NCBI GenBank assembly: GCA_964369405.1
Contig: CAYJGB010000010.1
Coordinates: 1 to 64,000 of the forward strand
DNA length: 64,000 nt
Direction of reading: 5' to 3'
Source: CAYJFG01 sp964369405
Lineage (GTDB): Bacteria; Bacillota; Clostridia; Oscillospirales; Acutalibacteraceae
Part shown: positions 54,901 to 63,725 of the stretch, one piece after another
Layout: the number at the start of each line of letters is the position of its first letter
Position numbering within the stretch: position 1 is the stretch's first letter
Program-made: the position numbers and the translations under genes
Notes under the pieces: generated by a model
Seen by the model: only the letters and a program-made list of their open reading frames with translations
Told to the model about the DNA's origin: nothing
Database searches by the model: none

Positions 54901-56169
54901 ATGAACTATACTTTTAAAATTAATAAAAATTCTCCCATTATAATTGCAATTGCATTACTGATATGCACAATAATTATAATTAGTATTATACATAATAGTA
55001 ATACAACTAACAACCCCACTACTAATGCTGATTTTGTAAACAACACTATAGAAATAAAAAAAGATGATTTCTCTCCTACTTATGGTGAATATTACAGTCA
55101 TAATGAGGAAATGATGGCAATATGGGTACCATATATGACGCTTAATACAAGTGATGACTACAGCGAAAAATCATTTAAAGAAAACTTTGATAATATAGTA
55201 AAGACTTCACAAGAGCATAATATCAACACATTGATAGTACACATTAGGCCATTTAGCGATAGTTTATATCCATCTGAATATTATCCATACTCACACATAT
55301 TAACAGGAGAGCAAGGCAAAGACCCTGGTTTTGACCCACTACAATATATGTTAGAAGCTTGTCACAATGCGAAAATGGAATTTCATGCATGGATAAACCC
55401 ACTAAGAGTAAAACTTGAGGAAAACCCTAGTAAAATAAGTGAAGACAGCCCATACTATAAGTGGAAAGATAAAGATGACTATATAATGGAGTATGAAAAA
55501 AACTTATATTTAAATCCAGCGTATGAGGAAGTAAGAAAGTATATAATAGATGGAATAAAAGAAATCGTGTTAAACTATGCAATTGATGCAATCCATTTTG
55601 ATGACTATTTTTATCCAACAACGCAAGTTGGAATAGATGAAACAGCTTATAAAAGCTATACAAAACAAGTAAACGAGAACAATGTCCCTCTAACTCTAAA
55701 TTCATTTAGAACAGCTAATATAAACAGTTTAATTAGTGGTGTATACAGTGGGATAAAGTCAATAACTAATAACGTTCAATTTGGTATATCTCCACAAGCA
55801 AATATAGAAAATGATATGAGTATGAATGCTGATGTTTACAGTTGGGCTAGTATAAGTGGATATTGTGACTACTTATGTCCACAAGTATATGTTAATTTTG
55901 AGCATCCACTTCTGCCATATAATTCAACAGTTGAAGAATGGCAAAGTATAACAACAAATGAAAATGTAAAATTATATATAGGTCTAGCGTTGTATAAGGC
56001 TGGAAGTGATGTTGATGACGGAACATGGACGAATAGCGATAGCATATTAAAAGAGGAAATTGAGTATGGACGTGAAAAAGGCGTAGATGGTTTTATGATA
56101 TATTCATATGATTATTTAGAAAACCAACAAACAGCAAAAGAAGTTGCAAATATAGTTGATATTATGTAA
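54901..56169 (+). CDS. GHL10-type glycoside hydrolase-like protein, membrane-anchored (422 aa)
   Basis: An N-terminal signal-anchor helix (IIIAIALLICTIIIISII) exports the domain. The GHL10 (YngK-like) TIM barrel is clear: EMMAIWVPYMTL, INTLIVHIRPFSDSLYPSEYYPYS, EFHAWINPLRVK, LNPAYEEVRKYIIDGIKEIV, IHFDDYFYPT (acidic residues), FGISPQANIEN and DYLCPQVYVNFEH. Related proteins act on cell-wall-like glycans, though activity is proved for few. It converges on mtaB with only 2 bp between stops and no terminator visible. Confidence 0.88.
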   Translation: MNYTFKINKNSPIIIAIALLICTIIIISIIHNSNTTNNPTTNADFVNNTIEIKKDDFSPTYGEYYSHNEEMMAIWVPYMTLNTSDDYSEKSFKENFDNIVKTSQEHNINTLIVHIRPFSDSLYPSEYYPYSHILTGEQGKDPGFDPLQYMLEACHNAKMEFHAWINPLRVKLEENPSKISEDSPYYKWKDKDDYIMEYEKNLYLNPAYEEVRKYIIDGIKEIVLNYAIDAIHFDDYFYPTTQVGIDETAYKSYTKQVNENNVPLTLNSFRTANINSLISGVYSGIKSITNNVQFGISPQANIENDMSMNADVYSWASISGYCDYLCPQVYVNFEHPLLPYNSTVEEWQSITTNENVKLYIGLALYKAGSDVDDGTWTNSDSILKEEIEYGREKGVDGFMIYSYDYLENQQTAKEVANIVDIM

Positions 56170-56171
56170 TT

Positions 56172-57461
56172 TTATAAAACCATACCTACACATTTGTTAT
56201 TATCAATATCTGTAATTATTACTTTTTTAATTTTACCACATAAATTCTCATCACTAGTAGCTACTACTTGAGTATAATTTTTTGAATAACCTTCATAAAC
56301 TCCAGATTTTTTACTTGTTTCAAATAACACTTCTTGTGTTTGTCCAATTTGAGATAGTAAAAAATCTGTTGTTTTAATGTCAGTTAACTTTATCATCTCT
56401 TTTGAACGAATTTCTTTTATCTTGCTATCCACTTGATTATCTGCTTTATCTGCTACTGTTCCTGCTCTTCTTGAATATGCAAATACATGTGCTTGTGCAA
56501 ACCCTACTTTTTCTACAAATTTATAAGATTTTTCAAACTCTTCTTGTGTTTCTCCTGGAAAACCTACCATAACATCTGTTGTTATAGTTGAATTAACAAA
56601 CTCTTGTCTAATGTTGTTTACTATATTCATATATTCATGAGTATCATAATGTCTATTCATTCTCTTTAAAGTTTCATCACAACCACTTTGTAACGATAAA
56701 TGAAATTGTGGACATAGTTTTTCTTGTTTTGCAAGTCTTTTTATAGTGTCTATATCCATTCTCTCTGGTTCTAACGACCCTAATCTAACTCTTTTAATTC
56801 CATCTATGTTACAAGCAGTTTCAATCGCATCTGCTAAGTTAACCCCATATTCTTGACCAAAGGCTGATAAATTAATACCTACTAATACAATTTCACTATA
56901 TCCTTTTTCTGCTAATACTTCAAGTTCTTCTTTTAACTCCTCTAATGGTTTTGAACGAACTCTACCTCTAGCATAAGGAATAATACAATACGAACAAAAC
57001 CTATTACAACCATCTTCTATCTTAACAAACGCTCTCGTTCTTTGACTAAAATTATGTACTGCCATTTTTTCAAAAGTTATATCATTATCATGTGGCTCTA
57101 TTTGATAAATTTTTTCTCCTAACAACTTGTACTGCTCAATATAAGTTGTTAATTGTCCTCTGCATTTATTTCCTACAACAATATCAGCTATACTGAATTT
57201 TTCTTTTTCTTCTGGGAATGCTTGAGGTAAGCAACCTGTTAACACTAATATAGTATTATTATTTTCTCTTTTGATTTTTCTAAGCAATTTTAATGCTTTA
57301 CTATCGCTAACAGATGTAACTGTGCAAGAGTTAACTATTGTAATATCTGCTGTGTTATGTTCAGTTGCTAAGTCATATCCAGCAGATATTAAATTTTCTG
57401 TTATAACTTGAGATTCATATTTATTAACTTTACATCCTAACGTATGAATATAGAACTTCAT
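56172..57461 (-). CDS. mtaB: tRNA N6-threonylcarbamoyladenosine-37 methylthiotransferase MtaB (429 aa)
   Basis: This radical-SAM enzyme turns t6A37 into ms2t6A37 in ANN-decoding tRNAs. The N-terminal UPF0004 domain has three [4Fe-4S] Cys (HTLGCKVNKYES, IVNSCTVTS, LTGCLPQ). The radical-SAM motif is CNRFCSYC (about residues 150-157), followed by IIPYARGRVRSKP. The C-terminal TRAM domain ends the protein. LGCKVNKYES marks MtaB rather than MiaB. The length is normal. It is monocistronic. Confidence 0.96.
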   Translation of the reverse strand: MKFYIHTLGCKVNKYESQVITENLISAGYDLATEHNTADITIVNSCTVTSVSDSKALKLLRKIKRENNNTILVLTGCLPQAFPEEKEKFSIADIVVGNKCRGQLTTYIEQYKLLGEKIYQIEPHDNDITFEKMAVHNFSQRTRAFVKIEDGCNRFCSYCIIPYARGRVRSKPLEELKEELEVLAEKGYSEIVLVGINLSAFGQEYGVNLADAIETACNIDGIKRVRLGSLEPERMDIDTIKRLAKQEKLCPQFHLSLQSGCDETLKRMNRHYDTHEYMNIVNNIRQEFVNSTITTDVMVGFPGETQEEFEKSYKFVEKVGFAQAHVFAYSRRAGTVADKADNQVDSKIKEIRSKEMIKLTDIKTTDFLLSQIGQTQEVLFETSKKSGVYEGYSKNYTQVVATSDENLCGKIKKVIITDIDNNKCVGMVL

Positions 57462-57587
57462 TACACTTCTCCTTTATCTGCTTTTTTCTTATATTTTACA
57501 ATTGTTGTAATTAGATACAAATTTTACTAATTATTTTTTTAGTAATAATGTATTCATACATTGTTTCAAAATTAGACAAATTAACAA

Positions 57588-57616
57588 TTGATTTTATAAA
57601 TAGATAGTGATAAAAT
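57588..57616 (+). promoter_or_regulatory. Extended -10 sigma-A promoter of the HPr-like gene
   Basis: TTGATT at 57588-57593, a 17-bp spacer and TGATAAAAT (extended -10; TAAAAT at 57611-57616) lie 44 bp before the start codon. Confidence 0.75.
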
Positions 57617-57659
57617 ATCTATGGTATGATTTCATTTAAATTACGGAGGTTTAAATTCC

Positions 57660-57893
57660 ATGAAAAATACAACTATATCTATACCAGATTTAAACGCAGC
57701 AAAACAATTTGCAAATATCACAAGTAAATATCTAAACTACAAAATGAATTTAAAATCGGACAACTATATAATAGATGCTCATTCAATTATGGGTATACTA
57801 AGTTTAGATATGAGTAAATCTATTTTACTAGAAACAGACTCATCTACACCAAGTGAATTTTACAGCGAAATTAATAATTTTATTAAAAGCTAA
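57660..57893 (+). CDS. HPr-like protein lacking the phosphorylatable histidine (77 aa)
   Basis: Size and pattern match the HPr fold: beta-strand TTISIPDLNAAKQFANIT, YLNYKMNLKSDNYIIDAHSI, then MGILSLDMSKSILLETDSSTP and a C-terminal helix. The segment that normally carries the active-site His15 (GLHARPA) reads LNAAKQF, so phosphotransfer from Enzyme I is not possible. The Ser46 region (SIMGILSL) is kept. Such degenerate HPr proteins occur in many Clostridia and may be regulatory. GGAGGT precedes the ATG. It is monocistronic, with its own promoter and terminator. Confidence 0.75.
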   Translation: MKNTTISIPDLNAAKQFANITSKYLNYKMNLKSDNYIIDAHSIMGILSLDMSKSILLETDSSTPSEFYSEINNFIKS

Positions 57894-57958
57894 AGTTTAA
57901 ATCACAACAAATTATTATACTACTAAAAGTATAAAAGTAACAACATAAAATGTCAACT

Positions 57959-58012
57959 ATTAAAGTTTATCAAAGCACATAAAATGTGTATTTTGATAGA
58001 CTTTAATTTTTT
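57959..58012 (+). terminator. Terminator of the HPr-like gene
   Basis: ATTAAAGTTTATCAAA pairs with TTTTGATAGACTTTAAT, with inner GCACA/TGTGT pairs, followed by six T. The rest of the 57894-58231 interval is AT-rich and ends with the lipoprotein promoter region. Confidence 0.8.
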
Positions 58013-58166
58013 GTAAGCAATAGGTGTGTAGCTAAAAAATACTAGTTAAAAATAAATCAGTTTGGTTGTTTTTTAACAATCAAGTTAATATGTTTGTATT
58101 TTATTGTTATTAATCAATATACACATTAAGGGATAAAATTTTAACCATATTTTTTACAAATATATA

Positions 58167-58212
58167 TTGACTTTTAATCAAAAATATGTCAATATAGTAA
58201 TATATGTCAATA
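58167..58212 (+). promoter_or_regulatory. Promoter region of the lipoprotein gene with two direct repeats
   Basis: TTGACT (58167-58172) is followed by an A/T-rich -10 region (AATATA after 18 bp, or TATAGT after 20). The 11-mer ATATGTCAATA occurs at 58184-58194 and exactly at 58202-58212, 18 bp apart, across the -10 and start region. Confidence 0.5.
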
Positions 58213-58231
58213 AAGAATTGAGGTTATGTTT

Positions 58232-59356
58232 ATGAAAAATAAAAAAATACTATTTAATATACTAATCAGCGTTTTAATATTTTTATTTTCTACTACACTT
58301 TTAGCTTGCACTGACAACGCTAAAACAATTGAACCTACTAAAACTTTTAACTATCTAAAAAATCAACCTAGCTTTATAAACGAAGGCGACTCCCCTATTA
58401 TTTGTGTAAATAATTTAAACCTTGAAATGCGTGATGACATCGTTAACCAAGGATTTACTTTTAATATTTTATCCAAAGAACCTCTAAATCTCGATGATGT
58501 TAACGTTGTTTTAGATACAGACCGTACTTTTAAAATTTTAGAACCATCTTCAACTTTTACAAAAGAAAAATTTTCTTTAGACTTATACCTTCAATATAAT
58601 TGTATCGATGAAGTAAGCTACAGAAAAAACAACATAGCAATACAAGAGGAATATGACAGCATATCAAAAGATGATTGTCCAGAATTTTATAATAATGAAT
58701 TTTACTTGCAATTCGACTCTGATAAAATTTTAAAAGACGAAGTAATACTCAATGCAGATTTCATAATAAACGGTATAGAATACAATGTTGATTTAGGAAA
58801 TATATATTTTAATCAAATGGAAGATACTGAAAACAATGATGAACTGTACGGAGATTATGATTTGTCTTTTAATTCTGTCGGCCGTTTTAATTCTAGAGTT
58901 CCATTCAACGAAAACGGATTAATATACACCACTGACTATGAACTAAATGCTAATACTGATGTTACAATTAAAGATATACTTATCAATAATCAAAACGATG
59001 AATTTGCCTCAGTACAAGGTGCAACTTTTTATACTATAGAAGATGACGATAGCCTAACACCATACAAAAGTTATGAACCTGGCGACACTATAGATATTGA
59101 GGCAAACACTAGATTGTTCGCAAACTTTTTAATAGAAGATATAGAGTTTAAAAGAACTCCTATAGAATATGCATCAAACTTATATTTTACAATAAAATAT
59201 GAATCAGGCGGTAAAAATTATATTACCAAGACCATTACTTCAATAGAGTCTATTAATGAATCAGAAGAATTATATGTAATGCATAAAGATGATGTTGATT
59301 TAACTGATTATTATATTGAGCATACTATTGAACCAGATTTTTTCAAAGATTTTTAA
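58232..59356 (+). CDS. Predicted lipoprotein, unknown function (374 aa)
   Basis: The ATG at 58232 has GAGGTTAT at suitable distance; an ATG at 58226 is too close to it. The signal peptide (KKILFNILISVLIFLFSTTLLAC) ends in a lipobox LLAC at about residue 25. The mature part is acidic and beta-rich, with two segments that may be immunoglobulin-like modules (about 35-195 and 205-350). It has no recognised domain or catalytic motif. Two exact 11-bp direct repeats overlap its promoter region. A 159-bp inverted-repeat element follows 21 bp after the stop. Confidence 0.7.
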   Translation: MKNKKILFNILISVLIFLFSTTLLACTDNAKTIEPTKTFNYLKNQPSFINEGDSPIICVNNLNLEMRDDIVNQGFTFNILSKEPLNLDDVNVVLDTDRTFKILEPSSTFTKEKFSLDLYLQYNCIDEVSYRKNNIAIQEEYDSISKDDCPEFYNNEFYLQFDSDKILKDEVILNADFIINGIEYNVDLGNIYFNQMEDTENNDELYGDYDLSFNSVGRFNSRVPFNENGLIYTTDYELNANTDVTIKDILINNQNDEFASVQGATFYTIEDDDSLTPYKSYEPGDTIDIEANTRLFANFLIEDIEFKRTPIEYASNLYFTIKYESGGKNYITKTITSIESINESEELYVMHKDDVDLTDYYIEHTIEPDFFKDF

Positions 59357-59377
59357 TTTCATAATCAATTACAAAAA

Positions 59378-59536
59378 GGCTGTTGTACTAAGGTTAAATA
59401 TTAAAAAGCATTTGTAGAGGAGCATTCCATATGCTTCTCTTTTCTTTGTGAATTTGATGAATCTCGGGCGAAAATGGATTTAAACCCTACAGCAAGCTTG
59501 TATAATATGACAAATAATTTCCTAAATGCGATAGCC
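59378..59536 (+). repeat. 159-bp inverted-repeat-bounded element, long copy 2
   Basis: It aligns end to end with the element at 42919-43071. The terminal inverted repeat is worn (GGCTGTTGTA and TGCGATAGCC). The inner hairpin is GAGGAGCAT-TCCAT-ATGCTTCTC. Relative to copy 1, one G-C pair has become A-U and another G-U, so pairing is kept. The blocks GGGCGAAAATGGATTT and CTTGTATAATATGAC are kept exactly. It lies just after a plus-strand gene, as does copy 1. Confidence 0.8.
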
Positions 59537-59569
59537 TCTTTCAGTGTATCTCTAAAGCAAACTTACACA

Positions 59570-59602
59570 ACGCCCTACCTAATATATAGGTAGGGCGTCA
59601 AT
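59570..59602 (-). terminator. Hairpin after the malQ-glgP gene
   Basis: ACGCCCTACCTA pairs with TAGGTAGGGCGT. It is GC-rich for this window. T-runs are weak on both strands, so termination may rely on stem strength. Confidence 0.65.
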
Positions 59603-59616
59603 TTTAGTTTGAATTA

Positions 59617-62600
59617 TTATTTAACTTTCCATAACTCTGTAGCATATTGTTGCATTGTTCTATCAGAAGAGAATTTTCCACCTCTTGTGATGTTTAACAA
59701 GCATTTTTTACCAAATTTCTCTCTGTCACTGTAGTCGTTATTTGCTCTGATTTTAGCCTCAACATAAAGAGGTAAATCATATAATACATAATAGTGGTCA
59801 GCTGCATGCCAATTTGTGCCGTTGATTAATGCATTGTGTAACTCTGCAAAGCTTCCTTCGCCTTGAGCACCATTATCATTAAATGTGCCATCTACTAAAG
59901 TATCAAGAACTCTTTTGATTTGTGGGTTTGTTTCATAAATATGTCTTGGGTTGTATCCTTCTCTTGCCATTCTGTTGATATCTTCAACTCTAGCACCAAA
60001 GATATATTCATTTTCTTCACCAGCACACTCAGCAATTTCAACATTTGCTCCGTCTAAAGTACCTAATGTAACAGCACCGTTAAGCATAAATTTCATATTA
60101 CCTGTACCAGATGCCTCTGTACCTGCTGTAGATGTTTGCTCAGAAATATCAGCAGCTGTTACTAGTTTTTCAGCATAAGACACATTGTAGTTTGATACAA
60201 ACATAACTTTTAATTTGTCTTTTGTATCTGGGTCGTTATTTACTAAGTTTGCAATCTCATTAATTAATTTAATGATTGCTTTTGCTCTTGCATAACCAGG
60301 AGCAGCTTTTGCACCAAATATAAACGCTGTTGGATTCCATGTTGTAAGCTCGCCACTTTTTAGTTTAAAGTAAATATCAACTATTGATAAAGCATTCATA
60401 AATTGTCTTTTGTACTCGTGTAGACGTTTAATTTGAATATCAAATATAAAGTTAGGGTCAACTTCAAAACCGTCATGAGCTTTCATAAATTCAGCTAATT
60501 GTTGTTTTTTAGTGAATTTGATATTATTAAATTCAGCTATCATATCAGAATCTAGGTTTTCTTCTAATTTAGAAAGGTCTGATAAATCTCTTAACCAGTT
60601 GTCACCAATTCTATCTGTGATGAATTTTGATAATTCTGGATTACAAAGTCCCATCCATCTACGTTGTGTGATACCGTTTGTTTTGTTTTGGAATTTATCT
60701 GGATATATTTTGTACCAATCGTTAAATACGTCATTTTTTAATATCTCTGAGTGAATCCATGCAACACCGTTTACATATGTTGATGCATAAATTGCAAGTC
60801 TAGCCATATGAACTACGTGTCCATCTAGTATTTGCATATTGCTCATATCGTGGATACCTTTAGAAGCGAAATCAGCTCTTTGAGTAGCGTCTATTCTCTC
60901 AATTAAAGCGTAAATTTCAGGAATAACGCTCTTCATTAAGTCGATACTCCATTTTTCAAGAGCTTCAGCCATAACTGTATGGTTAGTATAGTTAACTGTT
61001 TCTTGAGTGATTTTTAGTGCTTCTTCAAAAGATACGCCATCTTGCATTAATAATCTGATTAACTCAGGAATTGCAACAACTGGGTGAGTATCGTTCAATT
61101 GAATTGCAGCGTGTTTTGAGAAATTACTGTAGTTATTGCCATTAGTTGATTTATATTTTTTGATTAAATCTTGTAATGAAGCACTACAGAAGAAGTATTG
61201 TTGTTTTAAACGTAATACTTTACCTTCGTAACTATTATCGTTTGGATATAATACTCTTGAAATATCTTCTGCTACGTTTTTATCTTTTACAGCATCAGCA
61301 TATTGACAATTGTTAAATGCATTGAAATCAAAATCATCTATAGCTTCTGCTTGCCATAATCTAAGTGTGTTAATATTTTCTGTACCATAACCGATAACTG
61401 CCATATCATAAGGAACAGCAAATACAGTTTGATTAGCAAATTTAACTTTAACAGAGTCTTCTTCGTGTCTAATACACCAAGGGTCACCGAAACGTTGCCA
61501 ATCATCAGCAGCTTCTACTTGATAGCCATCAACAATACTTTGTTTGAACAGCCCATATTTATAACGGATACCATAGCCATCTAATGGTATATCGTGAGTA
61601 GCTGATGAATCTAAGAAACATGCAGCAAGTCTACCTAAACCACCATTACCTAAAGCAGCATCTTCAACATCTTCAAATACGTTAATGTCAATACCTTTTG
61701 TAGCTAAAGCTTCTTTAATTTCTTCTAAAATTCCTAAGCAATAAAGGTTATTGTAAACCATACGGCCCATTAAGAATTCTGCTGAAAAATAATATGCACG
61801 TCTTTCTTTTGCATGATTAACTTTGCTTTGCTCCCAACGATTAGAAATTTCTCCAGTTACAACTTGACCTAACACTAAGTGTAGTTCTTGAACTGAAAGC
61901 TCTTCAACGCTTTTACAGTAATTGTTTTTTGCAACTTGAACTAATTTATTCATAATTTGATTATCCATAGTATTGTCGTCCTCCAACCTATTATAAGTTT
62001 TTGTTAGTTTTCTTAATCTACATATAAGCTCATTTGAAAATTGTTCTTTACCAAGTCTCCACATCCAGTTAATACCTAATGTTGACGGCACATTCATTCT
62101 AGCCTCTGTTCCAAGACCTAGAATATCTTGCATTTGAATAACTGCTAAATTACTAACGCTTGCATAAGCAGTTCTAATAATTCCCCAGTTATAGCCCTCT
62201 TCTTTAGTTAAACTACAATAGTCAACTGCACATTTAACATCTTTTTCTTGAGCTGTGTTAAACCAACCCATAATAGTATCATTGTCATGTGTACCAGAGT
62301 AAACTATGCTGTTTTCTGTATATTTATGTGGAAGATAGTCATTTTCTTCTGTACTATCAAAAGCAAATTCTAAAACTTTCATACCAGGGTATCCTGATGC
62401 TTTTAAAAGTTCAACAACTGCTGGTGTTAATAGCCCTAAATCCTCAGCGATAATTGGAACATCGCCTAATTTTTCTTTCATTAAATCGAAAAATTCAATG
62501 CCAGGACCCTCTAACCAATCACCATTCATAGCATTTTCTGCTGGATATGGTATTGCATAATATGACTCAAATCCTCTAAAGTGGTCTATTCTAGTCATAT

Positions 62601-63474
62601 CAAAAAGTTTAGCATTGCCCTCTATACGGTCAAACCACCATTTGTAACCAGTTTCTTTTAAATACTCCCAGTTATATAGTGGGTTACCCCATAATTGTCC
62701 AGTTGCTGAAAAATAATCTGGTGGACAGCCTGCAACTCTTACAGGAGCTCTATCTTCGTCTAGCCAGAAAACCTCTGGGTTAGCCCATGTGTCTGCACTA
62801 TCCATTGCAACATATATTGGAATATCTCCAACTAAAGAGATATCAAAACTATTTGCATAAGATTTTAAGTTGTCCCATTGTTTGTAGAATAAATATTGTA
62901 CATAAGACCAGAACTCAACTTGTTTAGAAAATTTCCTTCTATACTTAGTTAATGTTTTAGGTTCTCTCAATTTTAATTCTTCATCTGGCCAACTTGTCCA
63001 TGCTAATTCATTGTAACTTTTTTTAACTGCCATATAAAGTGCATAATCTTTAATCCATTTTGCATTATCTTTTACAAACTTTTTAAATGCTGGAATTTCC
63101 TGATGCTCTTTATTGCTCTTAAAGTTTTTAAACGCAATTTCCAAAACTTTAAATCTTGAATTGTAGATTTTTTCATAATCTACTTTTGAACTATCACTTC
63201 CCCAGTCGAAAGCATTTACATCTTCATTTGTAAGTAGTCCGTCTTCAATTAAAATATCTAAATCAATTAAATAAGGGTTTCCTGCAAATGTTGAAAATGA
63301 CTGGTAAGGTGAATCTCCGTAACTTGTAGGTCCAACTGGTAGTATTTGCCATACTTTTTGTCCAGCTACATTTAGCTTATCTACAAAATCGTATGCATCT
63401 TTTCCAAGAGTTCCTATTCCGTAAGGAGATGGTAGTGATGTAATTGGTAATAGTACCCCTGCACATCTAGTCAT
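59617..63474 (-). CDS. malQ-glgP: 4-alpha-glucanotransferase / glycogen phosphorylase fusion (1285 aa)
   Basis: Residues 1-496 are a complete MalQ: GVLLPITSLPSPYGIGTLG, MTRIDHFRGFE (nucleophile Asp), PIIAEDLG (Glu) and GTHDNDTIMGW. Residues 503-1285 are a complete GlgP: YYFSAEFLMGR, GNGGLGRLAACFLDS, QLNDTHP, and the PLP-lysine motif TEASGTGNMKFMLNG. MalQ rearranges alpha-1,4-glucans and GlgP releases glucose-1-phosphate. At the junction (61966-61992, minus strand) AATAGGTTGGAGGACGAC is followed by ATACTATG: an intact GGAGG 11 bases before an in-frame ATG (residue 503), and a TTG where a TAG would separate two genes. Two proteins may be made. Confidence 0.93.
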   Translation of the reverse strand: MTRCAGVLLPITSLPSPYGIGTLGKDAYDFVDKLNVAGQKVWQILPVGPTSYGDSPYQSFSTFAGNPYLIDLDILIEDGLLTNEDVNAFDWGSDSSKVDYEKIYNSRFKVLEIAFKNFKSNKEHQEIPAFKKFVKDNAKWIKDYALYMAVKKSYNELAWTSWPDEELKLREPKTLTKYRRKFSKQVEFWSYVQYLFYKQWDNLKSYANSFDISLVGDIPIYVAMDSADTWANPEVFWLDEDRAPVRVAGCPPDYFSATGQLWGNPLYNWEYLKETGYKWWFDRIEGNAKLFDMTRIDHFRGFESYYAIPYPAENAMNGDWLEGPGIEFFDLMKEKLGDVPIIAEDLGLLTPAVVELLKASGYPGMKVLEFAFDSTEENDYLPHKYTENSIVYSGTHDNDTIMGWFNTAQEKDVKCAVDYCSLTKEEGYNWGIIRTAYASVSNLAVIQMQDILGLGTEARMNVPSTLGINWMWRLGKEQFSNELICRLRKLTKTYNRLEDDNTMDNQIMNKLVQVAKNNYCKSVEELSVQELHLVLGQVVTGEISNRWEQSKVNHAKERRAYYFSAEFLMGRMVYNNLYCLGILEEIKEALATKGIDINVFEDVEDAALGNGGLGRLAACFLDSSATHDIPLDGYGIRYKYGLFKQSIVDGYQVEAADDWQRFGDPWCIRHEEDSVKVKFANQTVFAVPYDMAVIGYGTENINTLRLWQAEAIDDFDFNAFNNCQYADAVKDKNVAEDISRVLYPNDNSYEGKVLRLKQQYFFCSASLQDLIKKYKSTNGNNYSNFSKHAAIQLNDTHPVVAIPELIRLLMQDGVSFEEALKITQETVNYTNHTVMAEALEKWSIDLMKSVIPEIYALIERIDATQRADFASKGIHDMSNMQILDGHVVHMARLAIYASTYVNGVAWIHSEILKNDVFNDWYKIYPDKFQNKTNGITQRRWMGLCNPELSKFITDRIGDNWLRDLSDLSKLEENLDSDMIAEFNNIKFTKKQQLAEFMKAHDGFEVDPNFIFDIQIKRLHEYKRQFMNALSIVDIYFKLKSGELTTWNPTAFIFGAKAAPGYARAKAIIKLINEIANLVNNDPDTKDKLKVMFVSNYNVSYAEKLVTAADISEQTSTAGTEASGTGNMKFMLNGAVTLGTLDGANVEIAECAGEENEYIFGARVEDINRMAREGYNPRHIYETNPQIKRVLDTLVDGTFNDNGAQGEGSFAELHNALINGTNWHAADHYYVLYDLPLYVEAKIRANNDYSDREKFGKKCLLNITRGGKFSSDRTMQQYATELWKVK

Positions 63475-63725
63475 AATAACCGCTCCTATTTCATAAAAAT
63501 TACGCTCGACGATATTAGAGTATCATCAAACTACGACATTCATACAATATAAAATTTTATCATATAAAGTGCAATAATTCAATACTTTATTTAACATTTA
63601 CTTGTAAAATTTTACATAAATATGACATTAATTTTACTATCAAATTTATTTATCAGTATCAATATTTAATTATTATTAAACTTTTTTCATATAGAATACA
63701 TAAATTTATTAAATATATCTAAAAA

